64,000 bases of DNA, taken from JAEUIV01 sp033763795. GTDB lineage: Bacteria; Planctomycetota; Phycisphaerae; Phycisphaerales; UBA1924. A model generated the notes under the pieces. That model was not told the origin of the DNA, ran no database searches, and was given only the letters and a program-made list of their open reading frames with translations. Numbering within the stretch: position 1 is the first letter of the stretch; each line of letters begins with the position of its first letter. Of this stretch, positions 63,506-64,000 are shown piece after piece. A program made the translations under genes and the position numbers. Location: contig JANRJV010000013.1 of NCBI GenBank assembly GCA_033763795.1, positions 68,543 through 132,542 of the forward strand, written 5' to 3'.

Positions 63506-63524
63506 GCGCGTCACCAAGACGCGC
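63506..63524 (-). promoter_or_regulatory. stem-loop in the rpsA leader
   Basis: Seven-pair stem GCGCGTC/GACGCGC with a five-base loop, about 60 bases before the rpsA ATG. The 204-base gap to mutY also holds a TACTCT -10-like element near 63616 on the minus strand, but no good -35. S1 is often autoregulated through its leader; the link here is inferred. Confidence 0.35.
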
Positions 63525-63651
63525 ACAACGGCCTGGGTATCTCCCGCCGGGCGTACACACGCCGCTCGGACCTTCCGCGGGCCACTCCCGGGCCGACCGA
63601 GAGGGGAGGAAAGAGTAGCCGATCCCGGCCTCCGGGGCGACCCGGACCCCC

Positions 63652-64000
63652 TCAGGACCCGGGATCTTTCAGGAGAATCCGCCTCTGTGCGCTCGACATG
63701 GGCAGCCTGCTGAGCCGGGTCTCGTCGACCCACGCGCCGCGCTTGGGAACCCCTCGCGCGGGCGGCGACCCCCGCCACACGGCGAACTGCACCAGTCGGT
63801 GCGACGTCTGGTGCTCGAACGAGATAGCCGGCTCGAGTCGGCGGACGCCTAGCCAGTCGGCCAGTTCGCGGGCCGTGGCAGCACGCTCGTCATGCTCCAG
63901 AGTCGGGGCCTGCCACATGCCCGCCCACAATCCCTTGTGGGGACGCTCTTCGATCAGGACGGCGCCGTCCTCCCGGCGTACAAGGACGACGTTGTGGAAG
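63652..64000 (-). CDS. mutY: A/G-specific adenine glycosylase MutY, C-terminal part (5' end outside window)
   Basis: The minus-strand frame is open from the window edge to TGA 63652-63654 (116 codons). It reads FHNVVLVRREDGAVLIEERP, then HKGLWAGMWQAPTLE, and later FEHQTSHRLVQFAVWRG. These are hallmarks of the C-terminal NUDIX-like domain of MutY, which recognises 8-oxoguanine opposite adenine. The catalytic HhH-GPD and iron-sulfur parts lie beyond the window. A TTG at 63930 could be mistaken for a start. Same strand as rpsA, 204 bases apart. Confidence 0.85.
   Translation of the reverse strand, partial: FHNVVLVRREDGAVLIEERPHKGLWAGMWQAPTLEHDERAATARELADWLGVRRLEPAISFEHQTSHRLVQFAVWRGSPPARGVPKRGAWVDETRLSRLPMSSAQRRILLKDPGS

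Overview
The window looks like an ordinary chromosomal stretch of a very GC-rich planctomycete, most likely class Phycisphaerae. This is inferred from content, not from a database match. The clues are several secreted proteins ending in a single dockerin-like motif of the type D-x-N/D-x-D-G...W, VPAP-plus-RRRR (PEP-CTERM-like) C termini, pseudopilin and H-Xn-DG-like proteins, a YdjY-domain protein, hopanoid genes (hpnC, hpnD, hpnE, hpnH), system II cytochrome c assembly, and a DksA-like gene next to lspA. I see no phage, insertion sequence, CRISPR array, toxin-antitoxin pair or recognised defence island.

Layout. 1-7.3 kb: the end of a PEP-CTERM-like protein, a 1405-residue secreted subtilase with an inactive-looking matrixin-like N-terminal domain, and a penicillin-acylase gene interrupted by a +1 frameshift in a G-rich tract. 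7.3-13.1 kb: rlmN and ispH on the minus strand, then a tight hpnC-hpnD-hpnE operon making squalene from farnesyl diphosphate. 13.1-17.7 kb, minus strand: rplT and rpmI (no infC), an ECF sigma factor with a membrane partner carrying a pseudopilin-like outer domain, and a CgeB-like glycosyltransferase. 17.8-27.3 kb: hpnH, then an exported-protein region. It holds two small secreted proteins with Gly-Asp repeat tails, a reprolysin-type metalloprotease, a secreted peptidyl-arginine/agmatine deiminase and a two-repeat adhesin-like protein; the last three end in dockerin-like motifs.

27.4-37 kb is housekeeping: an M50 site-2 protease, rpsP-trmD-rplS (no rimM), a YdjY protein, a DegP/HtrA protease, panB, a DEAD-box helicase and an alpha-glucan phosphorylase. 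37.2-41.5 kb is a translationally coupled ResB/CcsA pair. 41.6-44.6 kb carries a PEP-CTERM-like protein, a pseudopilin, a dockerin-like secreted protein and tRNA-Ser(UGA). 44.6-53.2 kb holds a PyrD-like enzyme, a large GH31 glycosidase, a PQQ-type sugar dehydrogenase-like protein and a coupled exonuclease/ATP-dependent DNA ligase pair. 53.2-64 kb holds proC, accA, a DksA-like protein with a histone-H1-like tail, lspA, nadB, two uncharacterised exported proteins, a possible 34-residue ORF, rpsA and the 3' part of mutY.

The genes form several short functional units: isoprenoid/hopanoid supply (ispH, hpnCDE, hpnH), translation (rplT, rpmI, rpsP, trmD, rplS, rpsA, rlmN, tRNA-Ser), envelope and export (subtilase, HtrA, M50 protease, lspA, CcsBA, secreted set), polysaccharide use (glgP, GH31) and DNA repair (ligase/exonuclease, mutY). 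The region most worth following up is 18.9-27.3 kb. Because GC is so high, long open frames occur on the antisense of nearly every gene; these were discarded. Start sites given here use Shine-Dalgarno sequences, signal peptides and family alignments where possible and are otherwise tentative.
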